DNA from: Marinomonas arctica
GTDB taxonomy: Bacteria; Pseudomonadota; Gammaproteobacteria; Pseudomonadales; Marinomonadaceae
Direction: 5' to 3'
NCBI RefSeq assembly: GCF_003259225.1
Contig: NZ_QHJF01000011.1
Coordinates: 62,001-126,000, forward strand
DNA: 64,000 nt
Shown here: piece after piece, positions 19,218 through 27,354 of the stretch
Position numbering within the stretch: position 1 is the stretch's first letter
How the letters are laid out: every line of letters begins with the position of its first letter
Notes under the pieces: generated by a model
The model's input: the letters and a program-made list of their open reading frames with translations, nothing else
Told to the model about the DNA's origin: nothing
Database searches by the model: none
Translations under genes and position numbers: made by a program

Positions 19218-19936
19218 ATACAACAACTCAAACTCTTGCCGGAACACCTTGGAAACAAGGGGTAAAAGATGCGATTCCACTGCTTGGCGGTTACATTCCG
19301 GTGGCGATTTCTTTTGGTCTGATTTCGATCCAGTCTGGCTTTAGTGTGTTAGAGACAATTCTTATCTCTACCTTTATTTACGCTGGCGCGTCACAGTTTT
19401 TGTTTGTTGCCATGGCCGCTTCTGGAGCGCCGCTCTGGTTAGTGGTCATCATGACCTTGTTGATCAATGCAAGGCATGTTGTTTACGGTCCAAATCTGTC
19501 TCCCTTTTTAAACCATGACAAAAAGTGGTTGCCATTGATGCACGGGTTGACGGATCAAATCTTTGCGTTGTCTCACAGCCGTTTGCCTCAGCTGCCAGAG
19601 CAAGCAAGGATAGGTTGGTACACGGGGGCAGCGGTGTTAGCTTGGTTAAGCTGGATTGCGGGTACCGCACTGGGTGCCATTGCTGGTGACGAATTGACAC
19701 AACGTTGGCCATTAATCAATGATATTTTACCATTTGCACTGCCGGCTTTATTTCTCGTTTTAATCATTCCACGTTGCAATAATCGTTTGTGGTCAATGAC
19801 CATTGCGTTGTCTGCGATCACCGCGGTGATTTTGAAAATGTTAGGTTACCCCAATGTCGCTATTCCATTGGCGGCTCTGTGTGGCGCGTTGTTGTTTTAT
19901 GCGTTGAAAGATCAACGTATTGTAGGAGGACACTAA
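19214..19936 (+). CDS. azlC: AzlC branched-chain amino acid exporter subunit
   Basis: The 240-residue membrane protein has GGYIPVAISFGLISIQSG and IYAGASQFLFVAM, characteristic of AzlC/YgaZ. The family forms a two-component exporter with AzlD for valine-type or related amino acids. It is translationally coupled to the upstream regulator. Confidence 0.93.
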   Translation: MNTTTQTLAGTPWKQGVKDAIPLLGGYIPVAISFGLISIQSGFSVLETILISTFIYAGASQFLFVAMAASGAPLWLVVIMTLLINARHVVYGPNLSPFLNHDKKWLPLMHGLTDQIFALSHSRLPQLPEQARIGWYTGAAVLAWLSWIAGTALGAIAGDELTQRWPLINDILPFALPALFLVLIIPRCNNRLWSMTIALSAITAVILKMLGYPNVAIPLAALCGALLFYALKDQRIVGGH

Positions 19937-19938
19937 GC

Positions 19939-20280
19939 ATGGACACTTCTATGTGGCTGGCGCTTGTCAGTATTGCGGTTGGCACGTATTTATTGCGTCT
20001 TTTACCCTATGTTTGGATGAAGCGAAGTCTGGCGAAAAAACAAATGGAAGGGGGGATTGGCGCCATGCCAATTTGGTTGACAATACTAGGGCCAACCATG
20101 ATCGCCGCTATGTTTGGGACGTCTTTAGTGCCGATTCATTCTGATGCAGTGTCTTGGTTGGCGACTGGAGTTGGTACGCTCATTACTTTCGGTGTTTGGA
20201 CACGTACTCGCTCCATGGGCTTGCCCATTTTATGTGGGGTAGTGGCATTTGGAATCATTACGTTACTTTTACCAGTATGA
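19939..20280 (+). CDS. azlD: AzlD branched-chain amino acid exporter small subunit
   Basis: The 113-residue membrane protein starts MDTSMWLALVSIAVGTYLLR at an ATG with AGGAGG nine bases upstream; a longer open frame to 19789 is an overlap artefact. It is the usual partner of AzlC (YgaH-like) and the end of the three-gene operon. Confidence 0.92.
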   Translation: MDTSMWLALVSIAVGTYLLRLLPYVWMKRSLAKKQMEGGIGAMPIWLTILGPTMIAAMFGTSLVPIHSDAVSWLATGVGTLITFGVWTRTRSMGLPILCGVVAFGIITLLLPV

Positions 20281-20561
20281 ACCAAGATAGATTTCGCTGA
20301 TAAGGAATAGAGCATTCAATGTGTGGAAGATAAAAAATAGAACGTCTTTATCATTTGCCACAAAGCACTTATCTGCATTGAACTTGGCTGGCGGTGTTGT
20401 GTGAAGCGATTCCAAAACATTTCTGCCTATAGATAGCATGTTGCTGCCACTCCCTGTACATTGGTGACTCGGTCTGTTTCTTTATTAAGATCAATATTGG
20501 CTATTTACAAAGCCTCCCAGTGTTATTTCCTGCAATGTTAGCGTTCAAATAGGAGTGCTCG

Positions 20562-21251
20562 ATGCAAGTTAAGTTTACCGTTCAAATCGATTCCTTTAAG
20601 AAGATTAGTAAGATTCCAAATGCGTGGTCTGGTGACGAATACAAAGCGCTTCTGACGCTGATGGATTTTGATGACGATGTCGAAGCCATGGATGCAGCAG
20701 AGCTGCGCGAGATGTGCATGATGTCGCTCAATGATCAAGAGCCTGCAGGCGCTGCAAAGGTCGTATTAACGCATCTATTTCCTGAGCTATCTGCAGGGAA
20801 GGTAGACCAAATAAGTCATGATATGTTGGATGATCGCTCATGGGAAGAATACCCAGATTGCCTGTTACATGAGCGTTTTTTTAGTGCTTATGCCTTGTTG
20901 CGCGAAGCCTTTAATGGCACCTTCGCGAAGCCTACTGGGGTCGAGCTTGCGATGACAGTGACTGCGGAGCATATTGAAGATATGGCGATTTTTGATGAGT
21001 CGTTACATTCTTCCATTGTACGCTTATTGGCGAATGGGCAAGGCGATGATGCATTAATCAATCGTTTATACGAAGATCAAATTAAAGGCACACATTTCCC
21101 TGAAGCGCCGGGTTTGGTGTGGCAGCTTAAGCAAGTGGCTGGCGAAGGCACAACCCGCCAGTTTAGCTTGGTGAGTTCCTATTTCTGGATGGAGAACTTC
21201 GAGCAGGTGGAAAGTTTTGAAGCCGAATCTCATGCGGATGAAGAAGAATAG
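20562..21251 (+). CDS. Hypothetical acidic cytosolic protein
   Basis: The 229 residues have no signal peptide or membrane segment and end in an acidic tail (ESHADEEE). The N-terminus reads MQVKFTVQIDSFKKISKIPNAWSGDEYKALL and the middle is helical and rich in Asp/Glu. I do not recognise a family. A clear ribosome site (AGGAG) and the downstream terminator support it as a real single gene. Confidence 0.8.
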   Translation: MQVKFTVQIDSFKKISKIPNAWSGDEYKALLTLMDFDDDVEAMDAAELREMCMMSLNDQEPAGAAKVVLTHLFPELSAGKVDQISHDMLDDRSWEEYPDCLLHERFFSAYALLREAFNGTFAKPTGVELAMTVTAEHIEDMAIFDESLHSSIVRLLANGQGDDALINRLYEDQIKGTHFPEAPGLVWQLKQVAGEGTTRQFSLVSSYFWMENFEQVESFEAESHADEEE

Positions 21252-21289
21252 CTTAGTGGCGTGAGTTGAATTTAGTACACTAAGACAAT

Positions 21290-21319
21290 AAAAAAGCGGA
21301 TCAAGTGATTCGCTTTTTT
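21290..21319 (+). terminator. Rho-independent terminator
   Basis: AAAAAAGCG...CGCTTTTTT, with GGATC/GATTC extending the stem, lies about 40 bases after the hypothetical gene. Confidence 0.85.
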
Positions 21320-21403
21320 CGTTTCCGAGGTTGGCAAACATGCAATATTTCGATTTAATTCCGATCTGTTTATGAATGAAAGCACTTAATCACGAGGCTC
21401 AAA

Positions 21404-21850
21404 ATGACCAATTCACCGATACAAATAGTTTGTCAAAGTTGCACGACCAAAAACCGTGTACCGAAAGACAAGCTGGGCAATAAGCCTCTTTGTGGCAAGT
21501 GTAAGAACCCTGTTCTTTCTACCAGTCCTGTTAAAGGCAGTGATCAAAATTTTAGACGTTATATTACAGACAATGATTTACCCGTAGTGGTCGATTTTTG
21601 GGCGTCTTGGTGTGGGCCGTGTCAGCAATTCGCGCCTGTTTTTGAACAGGTAGCTGGTGAAATGTCGACAAAAGCGTGTTTTGTGAAGCTGGATACCGAG
21701 CATAACCAAACGACGGCAGGCGGCTTTAATATTCGCTCCATTCCGACTCTGATGATCTTTCATCATGGCAAAGAAGTGGCACGCCTATCCGGCGCTTTAC
21801 CGAAAGCACAATTCCAGCAATGGTTAGCTCAGAACTTACCAGATGTTTGA
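21404..21850 (+). CDS. trxC: Thioredoxin 2 (zinc-ribbon thioredoxin)
   Basis: An N-terminal zinc ribbon (CQSC...CGKC, about residues 10-30) precedes a thioredoxin fold with the active site WCGPC. This combination and the 148-residue length define TrxC, a disulfide reductase used under oxidative stress. Confidence 0.95.
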   Translation: MTNSPIQIVCQSCTTKNRVPKDKLGNKPLCGKCKNPVLSTSPVKGSDQNFRRYITDNDLPVVVDFWASWCGPCQQFAPVFEQVAGEMSTKACFVKLDTEHNQTTAGGFNIRSIPTLMIFHHGKEVARLSGALPKAQFQQWLAQNLPDV

Positions 21851-21903
21851 GTAGGGAGATTCTTGCTTTGCATTAAGTAATCCATTGGATTACAATTTTT
21901 CTT

Positions 21904-22251
21904 ATGCAGAATACTATTACCGAATTACCAGAATACATCAAACGGGCGGATTCTTTGCTTTCTGAATCTGAACGTAAGGCTGTAATAGATTACCTTTCTG
22001 AACACCCAAAAGCTGGAGATGTTATGGAGGGTACTGGTGGCATTCGTAAGCTTAGATGGAGTCGTGGCAATACAGGGAAGAGTGGCGGTGTTAGGGTGAT
22101 TTATTATTACCACGACGAGAGAATCCCCCTTTATCTTTTAACTATGTTTGGAAAAAGTGAAAGGGCTAATTTGTCTAAAACAGATAGAAATTCTCTTGCT
22201 AAATTAGTTGGCATTCTCGTTTCAACGGCTTTGGAGAAAAATTATGATTAG
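21904..22251 (+). CDS. higB: HigB/RelE-type toxin
   Basis: The 115-residue protein has GDVMEGTGGIRKLRWSRGNTGKSGGVRVIYYYH and LLTMFGKSERANLS, typical of the HigB-2/RelE toxin group that cuts mRNA on the ribosome. Toxin first and antitoxin second is the HigBA order. It overlaps the antitoxin by 8 bases. Confidence 0.88.
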   Translation: MQNTITELPEYIKRADSLLSESERKAVIDYLSEHPKAGDVMEGTGGIRKLRWSRGNTGKSGGVRVIYYYHDERIPLYLLTMFGKSERANLSKTDRNSLAKLVGILVSTALEKNYD

Positions 22252-22528
22252 CGCATTTGACAGCATTGCCCAAGGGCTTCAAGAAGCAATTGACCTAAAC
22301 AATGGTAAAGAGGTTGCGGCTAAAACACACCGTTTAGAATCTGTTGATGTTGCAGAGTTACGTCGCAACCTTGGATTAACTCAGATGGAATTTGCTTCGA
22401 AATTCTGTATTAGTGTATCGACTCTACGGCATTGGGAAAGAGGCGATCGTACACCTCATGGGCCAGCATTGGCATTGCTGAATGTGGTGGCAAAAGAGCC
22501 GCAAGCTGTTATGCGAGCGCTTGCTTAA
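22244..22528 (+). CDS. higA: HigA-type helix-turn-helix antitoxin
   Basis: From the ATG at 22244 (GGAG upstream) the 94-residue product is MISAFDSIAQGLQEAI followed by an XRE helix-turn-helix (ELRRNLGLTQMEFASKFCISVSTLRHWERGDRTP). The longer frame from 22208 lies in the toxin gene. It represses the operon and blocks HigB. Confidence 0.88.
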   Translation: MISAFDSIAQGLQEAIDLNNGKEVAAKTHRLESVDVAELRRNLGLTQMEFASKFCISVSTLRHWERGDRTPHGPALALLNVVAKEPQAVMRALA

Positions 22529-22605
22529 CACTGCATTCTGTTTATCTATTTTTGCCTAATTATTTTGATAGTATTGTTTGAAGCTCTCGGTTTCAAACAT
22601 CAGCT

Positions 22606-22857
22606 TTAAATCTCAAAGTACATATCTACAAACTTTTCGTATAACGCTTCTTCGGTTTCGCGTCTGTCTGGGTCGGGTTTCACACAGTCGATAGGGCAGA
22701 CGGCGACGCAGGTGGGTTGGTCGTAGTGACCAACACATTCTGTGCACTTATCGGGATCGATGACATAAATCTTCTCGCCCATGGTGATGGCGTCATTAGG
22801 GCATTCCGGTTCGCACATATCGCAGTTGATGCAGCGGTCGTTGATGAATAATGCCAT
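22606..22857 (-). CDS. YfhL-family 2[4Fe-4S] ferredoxin
   Basis: The 83-residue protein has two cluster motifs: CINCDMCEPECP and CTECVGHYDQPTCVAVCP, the second with the insertion typical of YfhL/Alvin-type ferredoxins. It starts 10 bases after the trhP stop, so both are on one transcript. It may supply electrons or an iron-sulfur link for the TrhP reaction; that is inference from co-location. Confidence 0.93.
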   Translation of the reverse strand: MALFINDRCINCDMCEPECPNDAITMGEKIYVIDPDKCTECVGHYDQPTCVAVCPIDCVKPDPDRRETEEALYEKFVDMYFEI

Positions 22858-22867
22858 GTCGTCGCCT

Positions 22868-24250
22868 TTATGCCGTTGCGCTAGCGTGCGGTTGGCGGGT
22901 GGTTTGTCCTTCCGCTAGATTTCTTAGCAAGATGCCCATGGACGCATCGATACCTTGTGGACAAGGAAGTGACACCACGTGACCGCTGCCTTTGGCGACG
23001 TCGATAGGGCGGCCATGTTTATCGTTCAGCTCGCTTAACTGAAAGCTGATATTGCCTTTTGGGGTCATCAATTCCAAAGAGTCGCCCACACTGAAGCGGT
23101 TCTTCACTTCTATGGTGAGTGAATCGTCGTTGGTAGCGATGACTTCACCGACAAACTGTTGCTGTTCGCTAATGGAATTGCCTGTTTCGTAGTTTTGCAA
23201 ATCTACATGACGATGGCGTTGTAAGAAGCCATCGGTGTAACCTCGGTTGGCAAGGTTTTCTAAGCTGCTCATCAGGCCTTTATCGAAGTGCTTGCCTGCC
23301 ACGGCGTCATTAATGGCTTGGCGGTAGATTTGTGCGGTTCTGGCGCAATAATAAAATGACTTGGTGCGGCCTTCGATTTTTAATGAATGTATGCCCATTT
23401 TGACTAAGCGCTCCACGTGTTGAATAGCGCGTAAGTCTTTTGAGTTCATGATGTAGGTGCCGTGTTCGTCTTCAAACGCGGGCATGTATTCGTCTGGACG
23501 ACCGCGTTCTTGCAGCAAAAAGAGCTGATCAGTGGGTTCTTGAATGTGCACAGCAGTCTTTTGGTATGGTGTAGAAGCGCCGCTGCTGGCGATGATCTGC
23601 CCCACGTCGTCTTGTGTTGCTTCATGGGCATTGTATTCCCAGCGACATGCGTTGGTGCAAGCACCTTGGTTGGGGTCGCGCTTGTTCATGTAGCCAGACA
23701 GTAAGCAACGACCAGAATAGGCCATACACAAGGCACCATGAACGAAGACTTCCAGTTCCATATCGGGTACTTTTAAACGAATTTCTTCGATCTCGTCTAA
23801 GGACAATTCACGCGATAAGATAACGCGGGAAATACCCTGTTGTTGCCAGAACTTCACTGTTGCCCAGTTGACTGCGTTGGCTTGTACAGAAAGGTGAATT
23901 TGTTGATCGGGAAAAGCGTCACGCACCAGCATAATAAGTCCAGGATCGGACATGATGAGCGCGTCTGGTTTGAGATCTATAACCGGTGCCAAGTCTTGCA
24001 AGTAGGTTTTTAATTTTGCATTGTGAGGCGCAATATTGCTGACCACATAAAGTTTTTTGCCCAGCTCATGGGCTTCATTGATGCCAATTCCCAGCTTTTC
24101 TAAATCAAATTCGTTATTGCGTACTCTTAATGAATAGCGTGGCTGTCCTGCATAAACGGCATCTGCACCGTAAGCAAAGGCATAACGCAGGTTTTTTAAC
24201 GAACCCGCTGGAGAAAGTAATTCTGGCATGAAGGCTTTTTCTTGAGACAT
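22868..24250 (-). CDS. trhP: Peptidase-U32-family tRNA hydroxylation protein TrhP
   Basis: The 460-residue protein, formerly YegQ, has MPELLSPAGSLKNLRYAFAY, DAVYAGQPRYSLR, and the U32 signature region (EVFVHGALCMAYSGRCLLS) with clustered cysteines. TrhP makes 5-hydroxyuridine at wobble U34 of tRNAs, using prephenate. I start at the ATG at 24250 (MSQEKAFMPELL); an upstream TTG in frame is not needed. It is cotranscribed with the ferredoxin gene. Confidence 0.93.
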   Translation of the reverse strand: MSQEKAFMPELLSPAGSLKNLRYAFAYGADAVYAGQPRYSLRVRNNEFDLEKLGIGINEAHELGKKLYVVSNIAPHNAKLKTYLQDLAPVIDLKPDALIMSDPGLIMLVRDAFPDQQIHLSVQANAVNWATVKFWQQQGISRVILSRELSLDEIEEIRLKVPDMELEVFVHGALCMAYSGRCLLSGYMNKRDPNQGACTNACRWEYNAHEATQDDVGQIIASSGASTPYQKTAVHIQEPTDQLFLLQERGRPDEYMPAFEDEHGTYIMNSKDLRAIQHVERLVKMGIHSLKIEGRTKSFYYCARTAQIYRQAINDAVAGKHFDKGLMSSLENLANRGYTDGFLQRHRHVDLQNYETGNSISEQQQFVGEVIATNDDSLTIEVKNRFSVGDSLELMTPKGNISFQLSELNDKHGRPIDVAKGSGHVVSLPCPQGIDASMGILLRNLAEGQTTRQPHASATA

Positions 24251-24373
24251 GAGTTTCACCGATCGATCAAAACGGGCGGAGTTTACCTGCGTGTTGATTG
24301 AACTCAAGCTCTGAGAAGGGCATTCGTTGGCTAAATAAGGTATGGTTGATCTAGGTCAAAAGTTGAGTAAGTG

Positions 24374-24405
24374 AAAGGGGGGAGATAAAGAAATCTGCCC
24401 CCTTT
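24374..24405 (-). terminator. Terminator of the siderophore receptor gene
   Basis: AAAGGGGG-AGA and TCT-CCCCCTTT pair around a short A-rich loop, 15-45 bases beyond the receptor stop codon on the minus strand. Confidence 0.6.
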
Positions 24406-24419
24406 ATAGATTGACTACG

Positions 24420-26579
24420 TTAGAAGTCGTAGGCGGCGGTGACGTAAACGCGACGGCGTTCGCCAACAAATGAGCCTATGGTTTCAGTGAAGCCGCTGAC
24501 GGCGTATTCTTTATCGAACAAGTTTTTGATGTTCAACTGGAATTTCCAATCTTCATAGCGAGTTTGCCAAGACAAGTCGTACACTGTATAGGGTTTGACG
24601 GTTTGTCCCTGACGGTTGATTTGATCGCTAACGTAGTCCGCACCTACAGCAATAGAGGAATCTATGCTTGGGAAGTCGTAACGAGTCCAAGCGCCAAATT
24701 GATTATAGGGCGTATTGGCAAAGCGGTCGCCATCAGCATATTGAATACCATCGGTGGCTTCTTTAACGACAGTATCATTATAGGCGTAACTTACATTGGC
24801 GACCCAGCGAGGAGTGATGTCTGCCATGATATCCAGTTCTATGCCTTGGCTGCGAACCTTACCAAAGGAAACCAATAAGTTGCTGTCATTTGTGTCTTCT
24901 TGCAATATGTTTTCACGAATGATGTGGTATGCAGCAAGGTTGACATTGAGCTTGTTGTTAAACCAATAGCTGCGTACCCCCACTTCGACTTGTCGGCTTT
25001 CTTCTGGATCAAACAAACTGCCATCGGCTGATTTCTGTTGGTCTGCAGCGTCTTGTGGCACGAATCCGGTAGAGATAGAGGTGTAAGGTTTCCAGTTGTC
25101 ATTGATTTTATACGTCGCACCAATGCGGCTGGAATAACCTGTGTCGTTGTAGTCTAGTTTGCCAGCGCTGGTAGTATGATCTTGATATTCTTCCTCGAAA
25201 CGATCTACCCGTATGCCAGTCAATAAATCCAAACGCTCTGTTAGCTTCCATTGATCTTGAACATAAAGTCCTAGGCGATCGGTGGTGGTGATTTCATCCG
25301 TTTTTAAATGCATGGTATAGCTATTAACATCGTCTTGGCCGTAGATAGGGTCTGTTAAGCTAAGGTTAGAGACGCCGTCGGCTTTGTTTGCATAACTGTA
25401 GAGGAAACTATTTTTTTGATGAAAATAGTCGCTGCCCACAAGCACCGTATGATCACCTAATTCGGCAATTAAATTGCCAGCCAACGTAATGCCTTTACGG
25501 GTGCGGACTTGGTCACGGTACTGACGCTGAGTGGTGTCTACTGTGCCGTCACTGTCGCTGTCTATTAGCTTGCTAATTTCATGGTATTTCTGAGTTTCTG
25601 TGTTTTCGAAGTAACGAACAGACACATTACTGTCTAGCCATGAGTTGATGCTATGGTCTAGGCGTGCTTGAAAGACTTGCGCGTCCAGTTCTTGGTAGTC
25701 GGATTTCTCATTATTGTTCCATGAGGTATCGGCTAGGAAGTTGCCCTCGTCATCGGTGGGAATACCCCGTAAGCGCGCACCAGAAATGTATTGGTGAATG
25801 TCCGTGTACTGAACGGTGAGCGTGTTATTGCTGTCTATGTCCCAAGCGTAACCCAGATCAATAATCTGGTTTTCTTCTTCTACATTGTTGCGGTAAGAGT
25901 CTTGGCCGTCTGAGTAGATACCAATACGGTAACGTTGCGAGGCGTCTTCGTTGGCAGGGCCAGACGATTCAATGCTGCCGCTTAGGAAATCTTTATTTCC
26001 TGCGCTGACTTTGAGTGTGTTTTTCTGTTCGTAGGTCGGCTTTTTCGTCACATAGTTAATGACACCGCCCGGTTCACCTGCGCCATAGACGGCGCCCGAT
26101 GGGCCTTTGAGAACCTGTATTTGTTCTATGGTAAACAACTGAGGAATGGAGAAGTCGCCAAAAGGGTCGCCTTTTAGGCCGTCATAGAGCACTTCGTCTT
26201 GGCTAAAACCTCGCAATGTCACTGTGGACACATTGTTTTGCGACATGCCAGAAATAGAGCGATACAAGTCGGTGATCTGTCTTGCGGCTTGGTCTTCAAT
26301 GAGCGCCTCGGTTACCACTTGAACAGACTGCGGTGTTTCATCTATGGGGGTTGAGGTGCGAGTGGCTAGAGCGGCTTCATCTTCTTTGTAATGGGATAGG
26401 GCGCGGCCTTGTACTTGAAGTGTTTGCAGTTCGATGTCGGATCCTTCCTTAATTTTTGTATCCCAGTCATTGAGATAATCATCATAGGTAATGCTGCTTG
26501 AAGTTTCTGCGAAAAGCACACTGGAGAAGACAAGTACTCCACAAGCCTGCATCATCATTAAGGAGGTTTTTAGCGTCAT
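24420..26579 (-). CDS. TonB-dependent siderophore receptor
   Basis: A signal peptide (MTLKTSLMMMQACGVLVFSSVLFAE) is followed by a plug domain (about 75-180: TPQSVQVVTEALIEDQ, VTLRGFSQDEVLYDG, IEQIQVLKGPSGAVYG, GGVINYVTKKP). A 22-strand barrel follows, ending in the outer-membrane C-terminal aromatic (YVTAAYDF). The plug motifs are of the ferrichrome/ferric-siderophore (FhuA/FpvA-like) class; the ligand is unknown. I start at the ATG at 26579; a TTG 12 bases earlier is in frame. A Fur box lies about 50 bases upstream. Confidence 0.95.
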   Translation of the reverse strand: MTLKTSLMMMQACGVLVFSSVLFAETSSSITYDDYLNDWDTKIKEGSDIELQTLQVQGRALSHYKEDEAALATRTSTPIDETPQSVQVVTEALIEDQAARQITDLYRSISGMSQNNVSTVTLRGFSQDEVLYDGLKGDPFGDFSIPQLFTIEQIQVLKGPSGAVYGAGEPGGVINYVTKKPTYEQKNTLKVSAGNKDFLSGSIESSGPANEDASQRYRIGIYSDGQDSYRNNVEEENQIIDLGYAWDIDSNNTLTVQYTDIHQYISGARLRGIPTDDEGNFLADTSWNNNEKSDYQELDAQVFQARLDHSINSWLDSNVSVRYFENTETQKYHEISKLIDSDSDGTVDTTQRQYRDQVRTRKGITLAGNLIAELGDHTVLVGSDYFHQKNSFLYSYANKADGVSNLSLTDPIYGQDDVNSYTMHLKTDEITTTDRLGLYVQDQWKLTERLDLLTGIRVDRFEEEYQDHTTSAGKLDYNDTGYSSRIGATYKINDNWKPYTSISTGFVPQDAADQQKSADGSLFDPEESRQVEVGVRSYWFNNKLNVNLAAYHIIRENILQEDTNDSNLLVSFGKVRSQGIELDIMADITPRWVANVSYAYNDTVVKEATDGIQYADGDRFANTPYNQFGAWTRYDFPSIDSSIAVGADYVSDQINRQGQTVKPYTVYDLSWQTRYEDWKFQLNIKNLFDKEYAVSGFTETIGSFVGERRRVYVTAAYDF

Positions 26580-26625
26580 AATGTAAACCAATAGAAGATG
26601 AAAAGGATGTGTATAGTAATTGCTA

Positions 26626-26640
26626 TGATAGTCATTATCA
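26626..26640. promoter_or_regulatory. Fur box
   Basis: TGATAGTCATTATCA matches the 7-1-7 Fur consensus TGATAATNATTATCA with one mismatch. The adjoining AATGAGAATGAG suggests an overlapping second site. The position fits iron repression of the siderophore receptor. Confidence 0.85.
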
Positions 26641-26743
26641 AATGAGAATGAGCTTACATTACTTACGATAGGTCTATTTAGGTGTGTTTATGGATTGGAT
26701 GTGGTTATGTGTTGGATGTGCTTAGGACTGCTTGCTAAATAAA

Positions 26744-26777
26744 GCCACCACAGGCTCAGGTTTGCTCTTGTGGTGGC
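26744..26777 (-). terminator. Terminator after the DUF465 gene
   Basis: GCCACCACA and TGTGGTGGC form a strong stem. On the minus strand it is followed by TTTATTT, just beyond the DUF465 stop codon. Confidence 0.8.
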
Positions 26778-26786
26778 CCTAGGGGA

Positions 26787-27047
26787 TTAAGCTTTTTCAG
26801 CCGCGAGTCTGGAGGCTTTGATGTAGCCTTGCAGTGTATCTTTTAATTGCAGGCGTTGTTTTTTGAGTTTTTCTTCTTCCAAGGTGGTCGAAGGGATAAT
26901 TTCTTGTTCCATTTTTTCCACTTCTTTTGTTAAGTGGTGGTATTCGTCATAGAGTTTTTTAAAGTGTGCATCGTCCATTTTTAGCTGGTGGATGTCGTCT
27001 TTGAATTCAGGAAATTCGTTCACTAAACTATGGTCTTCAATTGGCAT
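26787..27047 (-). CDS. DUF465 (YdcH-like) small coiled-coil protein
   Basis: The 86-residue protein starts MPIEDHSLVNEFPEFKDDIHQLKMDDAHFKKLYDEYHHL, matching the YdcH family. It is predicted to be two helices, highly charged. A ribosome site (AGGAG) precedes the ATG. Function is unknown in the family. Confidence 0.9.
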   Translation of the reverse strand: MPIEDHSLVNEFPEFKDDIHQLKMDDAHFKKLYDEYHHLTKEVEKMEQEIIPSTTLEEEKLKKQRLQLKDTLQGYIKASRLAAEKA

Positions 27048-27143
27048 AATTGCCTCCTATATTGATTCTATCTTGATTAAGATTAACCTAGTTGTGCTGA
27101 TTTTCTCTTGATGCTGGTCAGGCTTTGTTCACTCTATAAAAAT

Positions 27144-27293
27144 TTAACCTGTTGTTTTTTGCATCCATTTCGGCATCTGTGTTTCTTGTGCCTCACCTAC
27201 TGTTATGGCCTGTTTATTTTGTTTTTCAATGGTGGGCGTAAAGTCTAGGGAAGGTTGCACTTTTGCGTGAGGTTCTTTGCCCTTTTTTGACAT
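27144..27293 (-). CDS. Candidate small protein, 49 residues
   Basis: The minus-strand frame reads MSKKGKEPHAKVQPSLDFTP, continues for 49 codons and ends PKWMQKTTG. It is Lys/Gln-rich and hydrophilic, with no membrane segment. Against it, the ATG directly abuts the T run of the upstream gene's terminator, so there is no ribosome site. If real it may start at an internal codon or rely on read-through. It otherwise fills a 300-base gap. Confidence 0.35.
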   Translation of the reverse strand: MSKKGKEPHAKVQPSLDFTPTIEKQNKQAITVGEAQETQMPKWMQKTTG

Positions 27294-27297
27294 AAAA

Positions 27298-27326
27298 AAA
27301 GCCGCGTTATTGGCTATCGCGGCTTT
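27298..27326 (-). terminator. Terminator of the AsmA-like gene
   Basis: AAAGCCGCG and CGCGGCTTT pair; on the minus strand seven Ts follow. It lies about 30 bases after the stop codon. Confidence 0.9.
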
Positions 27327-27354
27327 GCTACGTGGAATGCTGGTAAGTTGAACT

